Shown here: positions 1 through 12,418 of the stretch, piece after piece
How positions within the stretch are numbered: the stretch's first letter is position 1
How the letters are laid out: each line of letters opens with the position of its first letter
Origin: Himantopus leucocephalus
Lineage: Eukaryota; Chordata; Aves; Charadriiformes; Recurvirostridae
Assembly (NCBI GenBank): GCA_003993805.1
Contig: RSEF01000003.1
Location: 58,249,395-58,313,394, forward strand
Length of the DNA: 64,000 nt
Direction of reading: 5' to 3'
Translations under genes and position numbers: made by a program
The notes under the pieces: model-generated
What the model saw: only the letters and a program-made list of their open reading frames with translations
Told to the model about the DNA's origin: nothing
Database searches by the model: none

Positions 1-642
1 GAATAAATAAGTAAGATTTGCAAATGTTACACTCTAAAATTTTCAGGAAATTAAAAAACCTCAAAACCTGTTCCAACTCTGCTTCCAAAGGTCAGAAATC
101 ACAAATGAGAAGTAATTCCTGCAAGTTTTCTTAACGTGTTGAGTGATATTTCACTCTGGGGCATGGGTAATGTCAGAGATGTGGCCCTTAGTTTGGCTAT
201 ATTGAGGTCCACCCCCCTCAAAGGGCTTTATACCCCTTGGTCACATCTTTGTGAATGTTTCCTTCCTGGCCTTGCCAGCTCTCAGGCAGCACACTATATA
301 TTTAAAGATGGTCCAGTACTGAGATTGTTTCTTATCATGCCTGGGCTGTCTGGCCAATGAGATTTATATTCACCAAAGACATCATAAAATTTAGTGGGAA
401 TTATGAAAAATTGGTAGGTACAGGAAATAGTCAGTAACATATAATAAACTATCAGAAGATAGCACAAAAGTTAGCCAAAAATGAATCTGGTAAAAGCTGG
501 TATTTAGTTCACATGATGCCTCTTATGAAATATTTCTTAATTTGGGGGGAGTTGTTTGTTTATTTGATTTTAATATTTCTTCTGCTTTGCCATCGTCTGT
601 TTGTAATGGACCTGAGGGAATGTCTGCATGCTACAGATTGCC

Positions 643-671
643 TTTTTTTNTTTTTTTTTTTTTTTTTTTTT
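643..671. repeat. Poly-T tract with an unresolved base
   Basis: A run of T's about 29 bases long is broken by a single N at 650. Single N's elsewhere in this window mark contig joins, so the true tract length is unknown. It could be the reversed poly-A tail of a retrocopy, but nothing recognisable sits beside it. Confidence 0.7.
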
Positions 672-3386
672 GCTACAGGACATACTGTTCAGGTGTGGTG
701 AGATACAACTGTCCTCATCTGTAGTGATAACACCTTATCTCATAAGGTTGTAGGTTCAGGGGCAAAGCTGGTTTATAATAAAAGATAGTTTAAATTATCG
801 CAGTTACCCAAACCATCAGAGCTGGGTTGTTTTCCCTTTCCCTTTTTCCCTTGGGAAAAAACTAGGGGCTAGATGGCCAAGTGAAAAAAAAAAGTCAGGA
901 ATTTTCAGTCTACAACTTATTAAAAACCAATTTCAATGCTCATTCTTAAGAAGGACAGAACTATTTCTGAATGAGCTGGTTACTGTATTTGCTAGAGCCA
1001 GTAGCAAGCAGTGGTACTCCACATCAATGTCACACACTTACAGCAGCACTTTGCCACAACAGCGGTCAGTACTCCAACAGGTGTAAATATCGAGTCATCT
1101 TCATACGTCCTAACACATTTCCAGAACTGTCATCAGACTGGTCAAACCTATGCATATGATTGCTTTCTTCCAGCGGGTCCCTCATCAGCTCTTGTCCCCA
1201 CTGTGTTCAAATGGCACCAGAGAGTTGTGCGTATCAGGAGTGAGATACTTCCATCTTCTTGTACCAAAGATGAAAATTTCTTACCCTGTCCTCTGTATGT
1301 GGAGCTGGAAGATGCAGCAACATTACAGATCTTCCCGTCTTCTCATCAAAATGCACTCTTTTGTTGTACAACTTGTACTAAGATTAATAATTGTTTGACT
1401 ATTAGGAACAGTCAAGATTTGTAATATGTATAAGCAGTCATTAAACCCACTATGTTTTCTAAATCTGTTTGTAACTCACACATTTATCTTGGCTTCCTTG
1501 TAATTGCTATGAAATAGAGTTTCAGATTATTATTTACCTGCTGTGTTACAATTAGCATGTTTCTGATAGCTTCTAAATGGAAAACTAAAGCTGAACATCT
1601 GAGCCTAATTAACAGTTCATGTCGCACATTGCAGGAACGGATACTTGTTGCTTTTGGCAGAGTTAAGAGCAAGTAGAATAGCATGCATAATGGTCATATT
1701 AGGGTGCCAAGCCTAGAAATGTAATTAGTAAAAAATGAATGTAATTCGATTTCTGGAGAGAATACTATCTGAGGAAGAGGGGGATGTTACATTATGTTCG
1801 GGTGACTGATGCAAAGGAGAGAAAATGAGCTTTTATTCTTCACAGTGCAAATTCAAAACCAATAGAAACCTGATTCATTTTCATCAGCATTATTAAGTAT
1901 AAAGATCACACAGAAGGTATACTAAGGGAGCAAGAAAAATCTATTATTTGGATTTCTGCATCTATAGTCTCTTATGATCTCTCATCATTTGCATAGGGAA
2001 TGATGGTACGGATGTCCCCTGCATAAAGTACTTTGGCAATGGCAAGTGGCTTACAGTTAGCTTTGACAGTCAGGCACAAAAATCCTAATTCTTACGTCCC
2101 TCAGGACTTCCTTGAAGGGTTAATTAAACAATATCATGGGAGATCATCTGAATCTCTGTCTGGGAATTGTCAGCCTCGTTCTAATTAAATAGGAGCCTTG
2201 GAAGAGCATTTGTCTTGAAATTTATTACAAGGAGTGACTTCTTAATTCCTTTTCAGAAATAGGTATTCCTGCCCCTGGCTGAAATCCTTCCTGGACCTCC
2301 TCTGATAATAGACCAATTGTTCTTGCCATAAATCTCTCTGTTTCTGACATTGGTATTAACCTTCAGTCCTGCCCTTTCCATTCTTTCTCCTGTATGCATT
2401 TATAAAAATGTTGTCTTTTATTCCAAACTTTCCATATGGTATCCTTGGATTCTGGTGTCTGCCTGCTTCACTGACTTTTTTGGCGGGGGCAGGGGGCAAG
2501 GGGCTAACTAGCATTTTCTTTTTTACTGTAATACCACATTTTTTTCCTATCAGTCTTATGAGAAATGTTGTTTCAAGGTTCCTATTTAATTAGATACAGG
2601 CTGACTATTCCCAGACAGAGATTCAGGTGATCTTCAGTGATATTGTCTTGTTCCTAAAGACAGACAATGAAAACGCTAAAGAATGGTCAGATGGTTTAAG
2701 TATCAGGAGTATGAGGGGGCTTTTGGTGTTCAACACTGTACTGTGTTCAGAGTGGGAACTACCCTAGGCAGATGAACACTGCGTGAGCACTGGAACAAGA
2801 GCCTTTTAGGTCTGACATGAATATAGGGGACTTCTATTAAAGCAAGAAAGCAAGAAGTTGGGAATTTATGTTGATACTTGAGAAGAGGAAAATCTCATCT
2901 ACAAAAACCACTATGCATGCAAGAGTAACAAACAACAGGAAAACAAACTGGAAAAAAGTGCAAATATTAATGAGAGTAATAGCTGAATAATAGAGTTAGC
3001 AATGTGATTTTTTGCATAGGGATTAAAAAAGGCATAACGTTCAATAAGATAGATCTGCAAAGCTTCTAAACTTACTTCATAAAACAAGACACTAAATTAG
3101 AGTAAATCAAAATATTTCTGAAAAATGCCGTAACTGGATATTATGGGACTTGCAAAACCACCAATCTACATGACTCAGAAGACAACAGATGATTTGTATG
3201 TATTAGCCAATGAGTTTATGTTGTAAAACAGCAGAAAGTTTCTAATTGCCAAAGAAGTCAACCATCATTTTGGTATAGAGGTGCAAAATCTTATAATGTT
3301 TTAAGATGGAACTCAATCTATTCACCAAAAGGATTATTGCCACAGCTGCTTGCAACAAGAACTATCTCGGACTTGTTCTATTTTTC

Positions 3387-3403
3387 TTGTTGTTGTTGTT
3401 GTT
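3387..3403 (+). repeat. (TTG)n microsatellite
   Basis: Short perfect trinucleotide repeat of TTG, about five and a half units, in intergenic DNA. Confidence 0.8.
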
Positions 3404-6400
3404 CCCCACAAATGCACACCAAGTCCACAGTCATTAAAATTAACAACTGGAAACCCACCAGATTTTTCTGTTATGTGCCCAGGAAACTCCAGGTTTATCA
3501 CTTAGCACATATTTGATCTTTGTCTCAAGTCTAGACTCTCCAGTCATTCACACATTTATGCATAAGCAATGGTCTGGCACAAACTTCAGTAGAGATTTTT
3601 TTCTGTGGATATAAGTGAGCTTGGCTTGCCACAGACCAGCTATCCAGCGCTCTTCATGAGCATAGTGTGAACATTTTAATCCTGACCTAAAGACATGTCA
3701 TTGGCATGAAAAACAGGACACTTGAGGAAGCAGGTCTATTCTTGACCTGACAGCTCTAGACCGCCTCTTTCCCTCTAGAGTTATTTTGACCTTCAGCTGC
3801 TGTTCCAGACTCTCTGTCTCCATCTCATACACTTGCCTCTCTGTTCACTCTATCCTTCCAGTTTTGCAGCTTGGCAAATCCATAAACCCATATGGCTTAT
3901 CTCTGACATACCGTACACATTACTGCACTGACCTGCCCATTCATCGTTCTTATTATTTTAAGGAGCCCTAACTGCTCCATTTCCTGAGCCAAATGCACAA
4001 TTCTGATGTGTTTATTGGGTTGAGTCCCTAATCCTCATAGATCCAAGCGATTCTTGGATCACAGTCATTATCAGCTTTCAGTACAGTACTATTTGTAGAG
4101 AAGTTTCCTTTCTCCCACTTTTTTTTTCCAAGAAGACAGCTAGTTAGGATTTTTACAAAAAACAGAACAATCTCCCCCTGAAAACAATTTAAACATCCAT
4201 TGTTACTTAATTTGTAAATCTACTCAGATTGGCAAAATGGATTAAAAGCACACATTTCAGTTCAAATAGCTCCTAGAGAAAATTGGAGCTATTCCAAGCC
4301 TCCTGGCTTTCCTGGCACATGCAGCACTTCTGCCTGACAGCTTCCACTAACTTCCACTAACTTGTTTTTAATTCTCCCACAACTGTTATGAAAAACTGTA
4401 AAGAGTGAATTGCTTCTTCTGGGTTACACTTGCAAAACTTTTTACCAGAACAGTTCTATCAAAAAAATAGGCAGAATGAGATTCAGTAACAGCAACAATT
4501 TCTCTCTCTGATCAACAGTTTTTATCCTCTACCAAAACAACCATGGCCACCTTTTGCAAAATTACTGCTAACCTGTAACAGCAACTAAAGGAAAGATGGT
4601 ACATCACTAACTTTATGTGGATGCCATTAAACAGCTCTGGTTTGATACTGGACATGAAATGCATAGGGGCAATGGAGAGAGTGGAGGGAGTGATCTGTAG
4701 TTCAGTTATAAAATGCTGCAGAGATGGGATTTGATCCAGTCATTGCAGAGATGTACCAAGCAGCTGACCGCTGGAGGTCTGCACCTCCAGCCGACTCCAG
4801 TGGGAGAGCCACACTGCAACTGCAGAGACACTACTCTGGCTTTCTCTCCCTGCATAGATTCAGACTGGCACAGTAAGTTGGCTGCTACATACATCCTTAA
4901 TCTGTAAACAAGTGTGTCATTTACTGCCTATGCACTTAGCGTGGTCTGTTTGCAAGGCTTATGTGGTTTCTCCCCTTATATTCATTCACGTCTCGGCGGT
5001 GCTTTCTAGCTTGGTGATCAGTCTTGCCATCCCTTCAAGTCTGCTCCTTTGTTGTAATGTTATGTTGCACAAGAAGTATGCAACAGCATTCTAAAGCAGA
5101 AGAAGTAAAATCTGTTGTTTCTCTGCTCTTTTTCAGGATTAAAAGACTCCTGTTTTCCGTGTGGTTTTCCTAAGTGTCCCAAACTGGTTTTAAAACATCC
5201 ATGACATGACACATTTCCGCTGTTTCTGAATGAGGCTGTTGTAGCACACAGTTGTTTCATAGCAAAACCAACTTATTCTCTGGACGAAAGAAAGGCAGCA
5301 TTGTAACACTGTCAGAGAAGAGCCTTGCGTAGAGCCAGAGCATCCCGGTGCTGTGCCAAGGTGAGGCAGACTTCTCTTCACACCTTTCCAGAGTTAAAGG
5401 CACACTGCACTGTTATTGAGAGGGAAAGATAGGAGAGACAATCTGCTTTTATGAAACAATAAAAAAAGGCCTCTGTATTTCTTATTTTTCCCCAATTTCT
5501 TTATCATTACTTTGCTAAATCTCCCCTCTGAGTTCTTTCTCTGGGTGAACCTGTTGAGAACTAGAGGCCTCTTACAGAACATGCTGTGCCTGCTGTCCAC
5601 ATATAGGAATATACTGCTTACTCCTCACCTCAGGATTTAAAAGCAGCTGAGAGACCACTGCAAAACTCAGTATTCTTTGCCTTTGAGTATAACAATTAAA
5701 TTATTACTGTACCTTTTTCCACAATGGAATCCGCTGAGGAGATCTCTTTTACAAGATGCCTCATTATGGTGGCAAAACTGTCTGTATCTTGTTGCTTTTC
5801 TAGTGACAGGAAGTATCACTTTTCTGAGCATCCTTTAAAGGTTTTTTGGCAATTCAGTATGCCTGAGTTATTTCCATAACTTGCAACAATATACAACAAG
5901 ATTTCACTGCTAGAAGTACCTTTTAGGAAAGTGAAGCCTTGTACAGCAGATCCATCAACTTTGCTAAGATCCACCTTACATGTACGTGAGCTGAGTAAGA
6001 TATTTCTGCTCGGTCTGGTCTTGCCTCTGGAAAGAAGCCAAACTGTGTGTTGTCATTCCTCATTCTGAATCACAGTAATGGACTGTATAATATAGGCCCC
6101 TGTTCTGACTGAATTAATATGATTTTCAGAATAATTATTGTAGATGGCAAAGATCATACCCAATGTATTTTCTGATGTTATAAATCCTTTTCAGACCTTA
6201 TAATGCTACTAAAATCCTTAGGTGGAGTATTGAATGAGCCAAGAATCCGGAGGAAAAAAAATGAAGTAAGATGATATGATTATAGACTGTGCCCCAATCC
6301 ACATAGGATAAATTAAGATTGCACAGATCATCTTCAATTTTTGTAAGATACTGTTAGGTAAGATTAAATTTCTGTGCTAATTCTAGCAAAAGATAGTTTG

Positions 6401-9400
6401 AAAAGTGTCCTTGGAATGTGACTTCACAGAGAGCTAAAGTTGTCCAATGTTTCTAGAAATCCAGCCATTCAGTCTCTGAAGACATATGACTGGATTAGAG
6501 AATTTGGACTCTTGTATCTGTCTAAGAATCAGGATTCTTGATTCCTGGTTCACTGCCGTGGTTAGCTTCAATTTGAATAGCTGTATCCCTCCTGCCTCTC
6601 TTTTTTCCTGTACAGTTTATTTCTAGGACAGAAGAGCATGGTGCACACCTAGGTCGTAAAGCAGTCCCACCACCTCATGCTGGAGCAAGGAATGAGATGC
6701 ATAATGCACAGGGCTGCACAGACCACCTGAAATATCTGGACAAGCAAAGAGGTCTTTCTGGAAGACAGAAGAACAGTATTATGAACATGCCTGTGGCATG
6801 AAATGCGTCACAGTGAGGATATATTTGTATTGGGTAGAAAATATCTAAGGCAGTAAATTTGTCTGTCTTCCCATCTTGTGTAGCGTAGTACACCACTAGG
6901 CAGACTTATGTGCTTCAGGCCAGGGGCTATGTACTTGCAGATACGTGATAACAGGATAGCAGGTACTACACAAATATATCTATACTGTATACAGACCACA
7001 GACGGTTTAGGTGCTACCAAAGTGGTGGATATCTGCACTCCAGCATCCCGATTTATTTGGTTTGTGGAAAAAGTCAAACTGCTTGTTTATGTGTGTGTTT
7101 CTAAGTAGCGCCAAGTTTTTTGTTGTTTTTCGTATTCAGGTATTTGAATATCTGAAAGAATCACTGCATTTAATAATTCATGAATGCTACAAACTTCTTC
7201 ATTTTCATTTTGACTGTCTTCCACAAAATGGACTTGCCTAAATTTGGGCAGTAAGAATGATTTCATTGCGTGTGTCATTGTGATCACACGATTTTTCTCT
7301 AATCTTTTAATTAACATAGATACAATTCCTGATGGTGTGTTTATTTTCATTTTATTGCAAGTGATGTGCATGATTTCCTGAGTGACCCCGACAATTTAGT
7401 GGAACAGCTAACTTTTGTGGTTTTAAACTAATAATTGGATTGCTCTGCAGCTAGCTAGCTGGGTTTACTTTAAATAGAATTTAAGCAAATTTTACTTCCA
7501 GATTACAATTTACTTCAAATAACAACTGCAAATAAATACGTAGTCCAACATCGCATTCCCAACAGATTTTCTGTTTGGCCAATAGCTCATTAAGAACTTC
7601 CAGTTCTGCTTAAAAATTGTTAACTACCTCTGACAAGCGTCTGCCTCATATGCTGGGAGTATAATCCTTGGCCCCAGTACAGAAAGCAACATCTGCTTAG
7701 GTTTTGACTCACACAAGCACAGCCAGAATGTTTGTTGATGTCAAGGAGGGGATTTTAAAACTTTAAAAGGCACAATGATTACAGTCTTGCAGCAGTGGTC
7801 CATGTTAGCTTGCAAGTCTCTGAGCTTCACAGGGATCTATGCACATTTATCTAAACCACATTTATCTAAAATGGAAGTGAAGATGACCTTTCATTGCACT
7901 AAGTTGATCTTTGAAGAAGTTTTTTCAGATTGCAAAGGTTGCATAAAGTATTGCTACAATAAACCTAGGACACAGCATGATGTTATAAAGAATATGCCAC
8001 TAGGCATTGGTGAGGGCACTTCCCATTAGCTTTCAGCTGACTCCGTACTTCTGTGTACAGTGTTATAATAATTTCCTTATTTTTATCTTGAATAAAAACA
8101 TTGCTGATGTGTTGAATAGCTAATTAATTGACTAGATATAATAGACCTAAAATTACTTAAGTTTTATCCTTGTTTTATACCAATTCAATTTTAAAGTTTG
8201 TTAATTTTATAAAAGTAATGATAACATTATATTTCTTACTCCGTAAATTTAGCTATATATCATTATAAGCTGAGAGTGGTAAAATAATAAAGCCATTTGT
8301 GGAAAACAGTGCCATTATGGATCACGACCATAGATTATTTAGTCACTAAGCTACTCAACCAAAGTAGATAATGAAATGTGCCAGTGGGCCAGTATATCCT
8401 TATTGTTTGTATTGCCGTAGCCAAATCATTCAGGTCTTACAGTGTATGGGCGCACCTTCGCAGTGCACCAAGGTCCCTTTGTCCTAAGAAAGAGAGAAGT
8501 GGAGATGTAGAAACAGTCACTGCTCTACTAGAGCTTCCAGTCTTAACTACAGTTAAATCTAGATGTGCTGAATAGAAGGTAAGAATAACAATCAAATGTA
8601 AGCATCTTTCAGTATTGTTTAAAAAAGCATAAAACTGCAGTGTTATTCCCTTGAAACATGAAAAAAGCACCACAAGCTGTACAAGTTTCCATATGGAAAT
8701 TCACGGCAAGGATACCAATATTGTCCAGGTTTCCATAGCATCCCCAGCACATCAGAATGCCAAAATGTAAATTCAGCTGTAAAATCCGTTTCTGACATGG
8801 ATCAGCTCGCACAGTTTTTCTGTCTATCTTTCTAATTTGAAATGTAATTCAATGAAATTATTTCAATATCAAAGAGAAGAAATTGAAAACAAACTGAAAT
8901 AATCTATTATACCTTCATAAAAGAATCAGATGATTTTGAATTAAGTGGTTCATATATATATGAAGAGCAAAAAACCTCTGAGGTAAAAGCACTGGGGTGT
9001 ATCATTTTTGCAGAAATAAAGAGGACTGGTATGATCAAAAGTAGGGTTAAATAAATATCCATTGCCATTTGAGCAGTTTGGTAATATTTTAAAAGGCCAT
9101 TTTTTGTGACACTAATTTTTTGTCCTTTGCGTGTCCAAAAAGCCCCCCGTATTTCCATGTGTTCTATTTCAGTTTCCCCTTCATCTTGGTTTGCAGCATA
9201 GGCAAGAAACACAAACATAAATAAAGATATTCAGTAATTAAAATTTTTTATGCCTTTTTGAATATCCATACAACACAACAACAAGATTTCTGTGCTATAG
9301 TTTTATACTATAACCATTCAATGACAGTTTTGCAGTGCAGTGTTGAAAACCAACATGTTTCACAAAATTCCAGTGGAAACGTACAATCCACATGTGCAGT

Positions 9401-11034
9401 TTTACAAAATGTGCACACTGAAATATTAATAGTGCATGCTTATAATAGAATTGCTAGGATTATTGAAGGCAATGTTACTCTGCTGCCGAGTACAGTGAGA
9501 TGCAGAGATCCCCAGACACCGGCTTCACTACCCCATCAACACCAAAACTGTAAGTCATTCAGCCACGGCACTGTGCTGAAACTAGTGAGCTCCTCCTCTT
9601 CAGCATTGCAAGTTTGCAAGGCACAGCACAACAGCAACGCAGCTCTATGGTTTTCTGGATTCATGCTTGTGCCTCCATGTCTTCTGTGCTCTGGGTCAGT
9701 TGTGTCACGTCAGCACGCTCGCAGTGTACACAACATTTCTCTCCTTGTGGAGTGGATGTTTCACAGCTGCTATAACCAGGTGGAAATGCTTTAAGATGGA
9801 GTAGAGGGAAGTCTGTATCCCCAGACACGCCATCTGGGAACATTTAGAAACATAAAATGCAATAAACAACACATTTTGGGTGCTACTTGAAGGATTTGAA
9901 AGGTTATTTGTTCTTTGCAGATCTTTTGATGACCATGAAAAATGATTTCACTGCACCTATGGAACGGTAAGCAGTCTATTTAAGGAAAAAACCCAACACT
10001 GCAGGGTGGTGGCAAAATTTAGTGTGTGAATGGTCCCCAGCACCTCCCTTACTCTCTGGGTTTAGAAGGGACCAGTTCCATATCATGACTTGCTTGCGCA
10101 CTTTTGAAGGAGAGCTCTCCAGACCCACAAGGATCATGCAGAATAAACAGCAGCAGGATAACAGGTAGCATTAAAAACACTTCAACAATAAAATGAGCAA
10201 TGAGTGCTGGAACTTATAACTATGGGTTGCTAGCATAATAGTGGTCAGGCTAAAGAAGGTAACTGATAAGAAAAGGAGAAATGCATTTGTAGGTTGTATC
10301 AAGCTGCTCACCAGCTTTTAATACACACTAATGAAATAAAACCAGATTGTCCAGAAAGGGAGAAGTGTTTCAGTGCAGGCATTTTCAAGGACCAGTTCTT
10401 TCAATAGTACACTAAATGGAGTAGTGGAAGGAGGCTTCAGCACCAGACCAGGCATTAAAAACTTAACTAAACAATATTGAAGGAAAGACTGGACTATATG
10501 CCTTGCACACTGGACAGGAGCTAAGACGAGATATACCATAAAGGAAGGGTAAAATTCCACACTGAAAGGCAAAAAGAAACAATGTTGTGCAGAATGACCT
10601 TAATTAAGACCTTAAGATGCTCATCATTTGTTGCAGAAGGGACAACAGGTCATCTGAACTGCTGTTCTTTTGCACGAAGCTGACTCGTTTAAAAAGTTAC
10701 TCCCATGCTGAGTTCATCCCACTATATTTAGCTGGAACTTTTCTTCTTAAAGAACAATCAGCCTTGTCTAAGGATAACAACAGGCAGAAGCAGCAGTATT
10801 ACCCTTGGTAATTGATTTTCATGGCTTAATCACTGTCACAGGAAATTATGCTTAATTTTTTAGTTTGAATTTTTTTTTCAATTATTGGTTTTATTATGCC
10901 TTTCTTCACTAGATTAAAAAGCTGTTTAGTGACTGGTAGTTTCCCCCTGTAAAGAAACATATACCTTGTAAGCAAATACCTTCATCATCCTTCTTAATTT
11001 TAAAGACATAAGTACTTTCTCCAGTCCTTCATTA

Positions 11035-11760
11035 ATGTTTCTATGCTGTTCTCAGCATTGTCTCATTTTTACCACCCTTCTAAACTTATGGAAACCAGAA
11101 GTAGATGTACTACTCTACTGCCATCTCATTAAAGTTCTGATTTTTGCAGAAGTAATGCTACGTACTAACAGTATGCCACTTTCTACGACACAGAATACTG
11201 TTCCTGTTATAGATTTTTTACTTTGCATTTGCTATACTGAAACATTGTGCTTAAGCAAGTTTCATTTGCCAAGCAATTCACAGCAATCTCTGATTCCTCT
11301 TTCCTTATCAGTATTTACCACTTTGTCAGCTCTGTGTCATCTGCAAATATTGTTGGAGTGCCTTTATGTACTTCTCATCACTGAGGTACTGAGAGCTTTC
11401 AGTCTATTATCAAACTCTATAAATGCTAGAAATACATCTATTATATGATGATTCCCCCTTGAGAATGGCATTTTGTGATACGTTAATTATATAAATTTTA
11501 ATCCACTAAATTTATGCTTTAGATTGCTGTGTCTACTACTCATTTTTTAATCAGTCTGTTAGGCAGCACTCAGATGAATGTCTTGCTTCAGCTTATATTG
11601 TGCCTCTATTATGCCTTTATCCGCTGTAAGTGAAATGCCCTCCAAAGACATGACATTTGTTTGAGAAGATCTTGTTTCCATAGGATTGTGCTGGCTGGTG
11701 TTCATTACATACTCTCTAATTCTTTATGAGATAATTTTAATTCTTTATACTTTTACAGGC
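11035..11760 (-). mobile_element. Probable ancient CR1/L3-like LINE relic, antisense
   Basis: The plus strand carries a degraded series of phrases in the order found in reverse-complemented CR1/L3-type reverse transcriptase relics of amniotes. These are the 'tgtcatctgcaaat' block near 11,337, a block resembling 'gagaatggcattttgtgat' near 11,461, and a 'ccataggattgtgctggctg' block near 11,679. The resemblance is from memory of such relics and is imperfect. An open frame runs through part of it (11,035-11,448, plus strand), but it encodes a hydrophobic chain with no known fold and is best read as chance. Limits are approximate. It is clearly older than the CR1 copies elsewhere in the window. 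Confidence 0.35.
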
Positions 11761-12318
11761 TTAATGGCCGGACCAGCAGGCCTACAGGCTGACTGCCTGA
11801 GGCGTGAATAGAGTAAGAAATATTGACTGTTCCAGCTTTAGCTGCTGCAGGGGCTGGATCTGGGTTTTCTCGGTAGAGGGTCCCATAGCAGCAGTGGTCA
11901 CCCCCAGACAAAGTCCCCTTTGGACAGCAGCAGCACATTCTGTCTCTGTTGCAGTCTGGCACGTAGTTATGTGGGGATTGCTGGTGGCTTGGGAGGTCGT
12001 GATCTCTTTCCTTTCCTGAGAAAAAGCACTGACCCAGATGGAAGTAATTCATGGGCCAACCTGGATCAGAACTGCTGAATAAGCTGCTAGTTCTGGCCGG
12101 AAAGTTGCCCAGTACTCCAGACTTCACTAAAAATAAGCATCAGCGAACTAGCTGTCTCCTCAGCCAATGCTTTTGCTACTCTGGGTGACCTGTCTGGGCT
12201 TCCTTAGCTTACATTATTTCTCCACCATCCACGTAGGTGATTAAGGCTTTCCTTAATTATTAGTATAATGAAAAGTACTACAAGAAAGACATTGAGGTGC
12301 TGGAGTGTGTCCAGAGAA
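11761..12318. other. Intergenic stretch, GC-richer, ending at an assembly gap
   Basis: A moderately GC-rich patch, open for 124 codons on the minus strand (11,753-12,127), with a Cys-rich middle (CCCC). I do not recognise a family in it and see no splice or promoter context that would make it an exon. The stretch ends at a 100-N gap. Confidence 0.4.
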
Positions 12319-12418
12319 NNNNNNNNNNNNNNNNNNNNNNNNNNNNNNNNNNNNNNNNNNNNNNNNNNNNNNNNNNNNNNNNNNNNNNNNNNNNNNNNNN
12401 NNNNNNNNNNNNNNNNNN
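12319..12418. other. Assembly gap (100 N)
   Basis: Exactly 100 unknown bases, the conventional size for a gap of unknown length. No sequence relationship between the two sides is evident. Open frames crossing it are meaningless. Confidence 0.98.

Larger units (their letters stand above)
1..11034. other. Intergenic AT-rich DNA, no gene recognised
   Basis: About 11 kb with no exon, RNA gene or young transposon that I can recognise on either strand. Open frames are short and have no family resemblance. The longest, at about 9258-9794 on the plus strand, is open for 178 codons from a TTG, but has no domain, signal peptide or membrane pattern. By synteny this lies downstream of the 3' end of NMBR, a gene-poor interval in human. 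Minor local features are listed separately. Confidence 0.6.

Noticed and set aside
11753..12127. 124-codon Cys-rich frame on the minus strand, considered as a small secreted protein
   Set aside because: No signal peptide, no spaced Cys pattern of a known family and no exon context; it runs close to an assembly gap.
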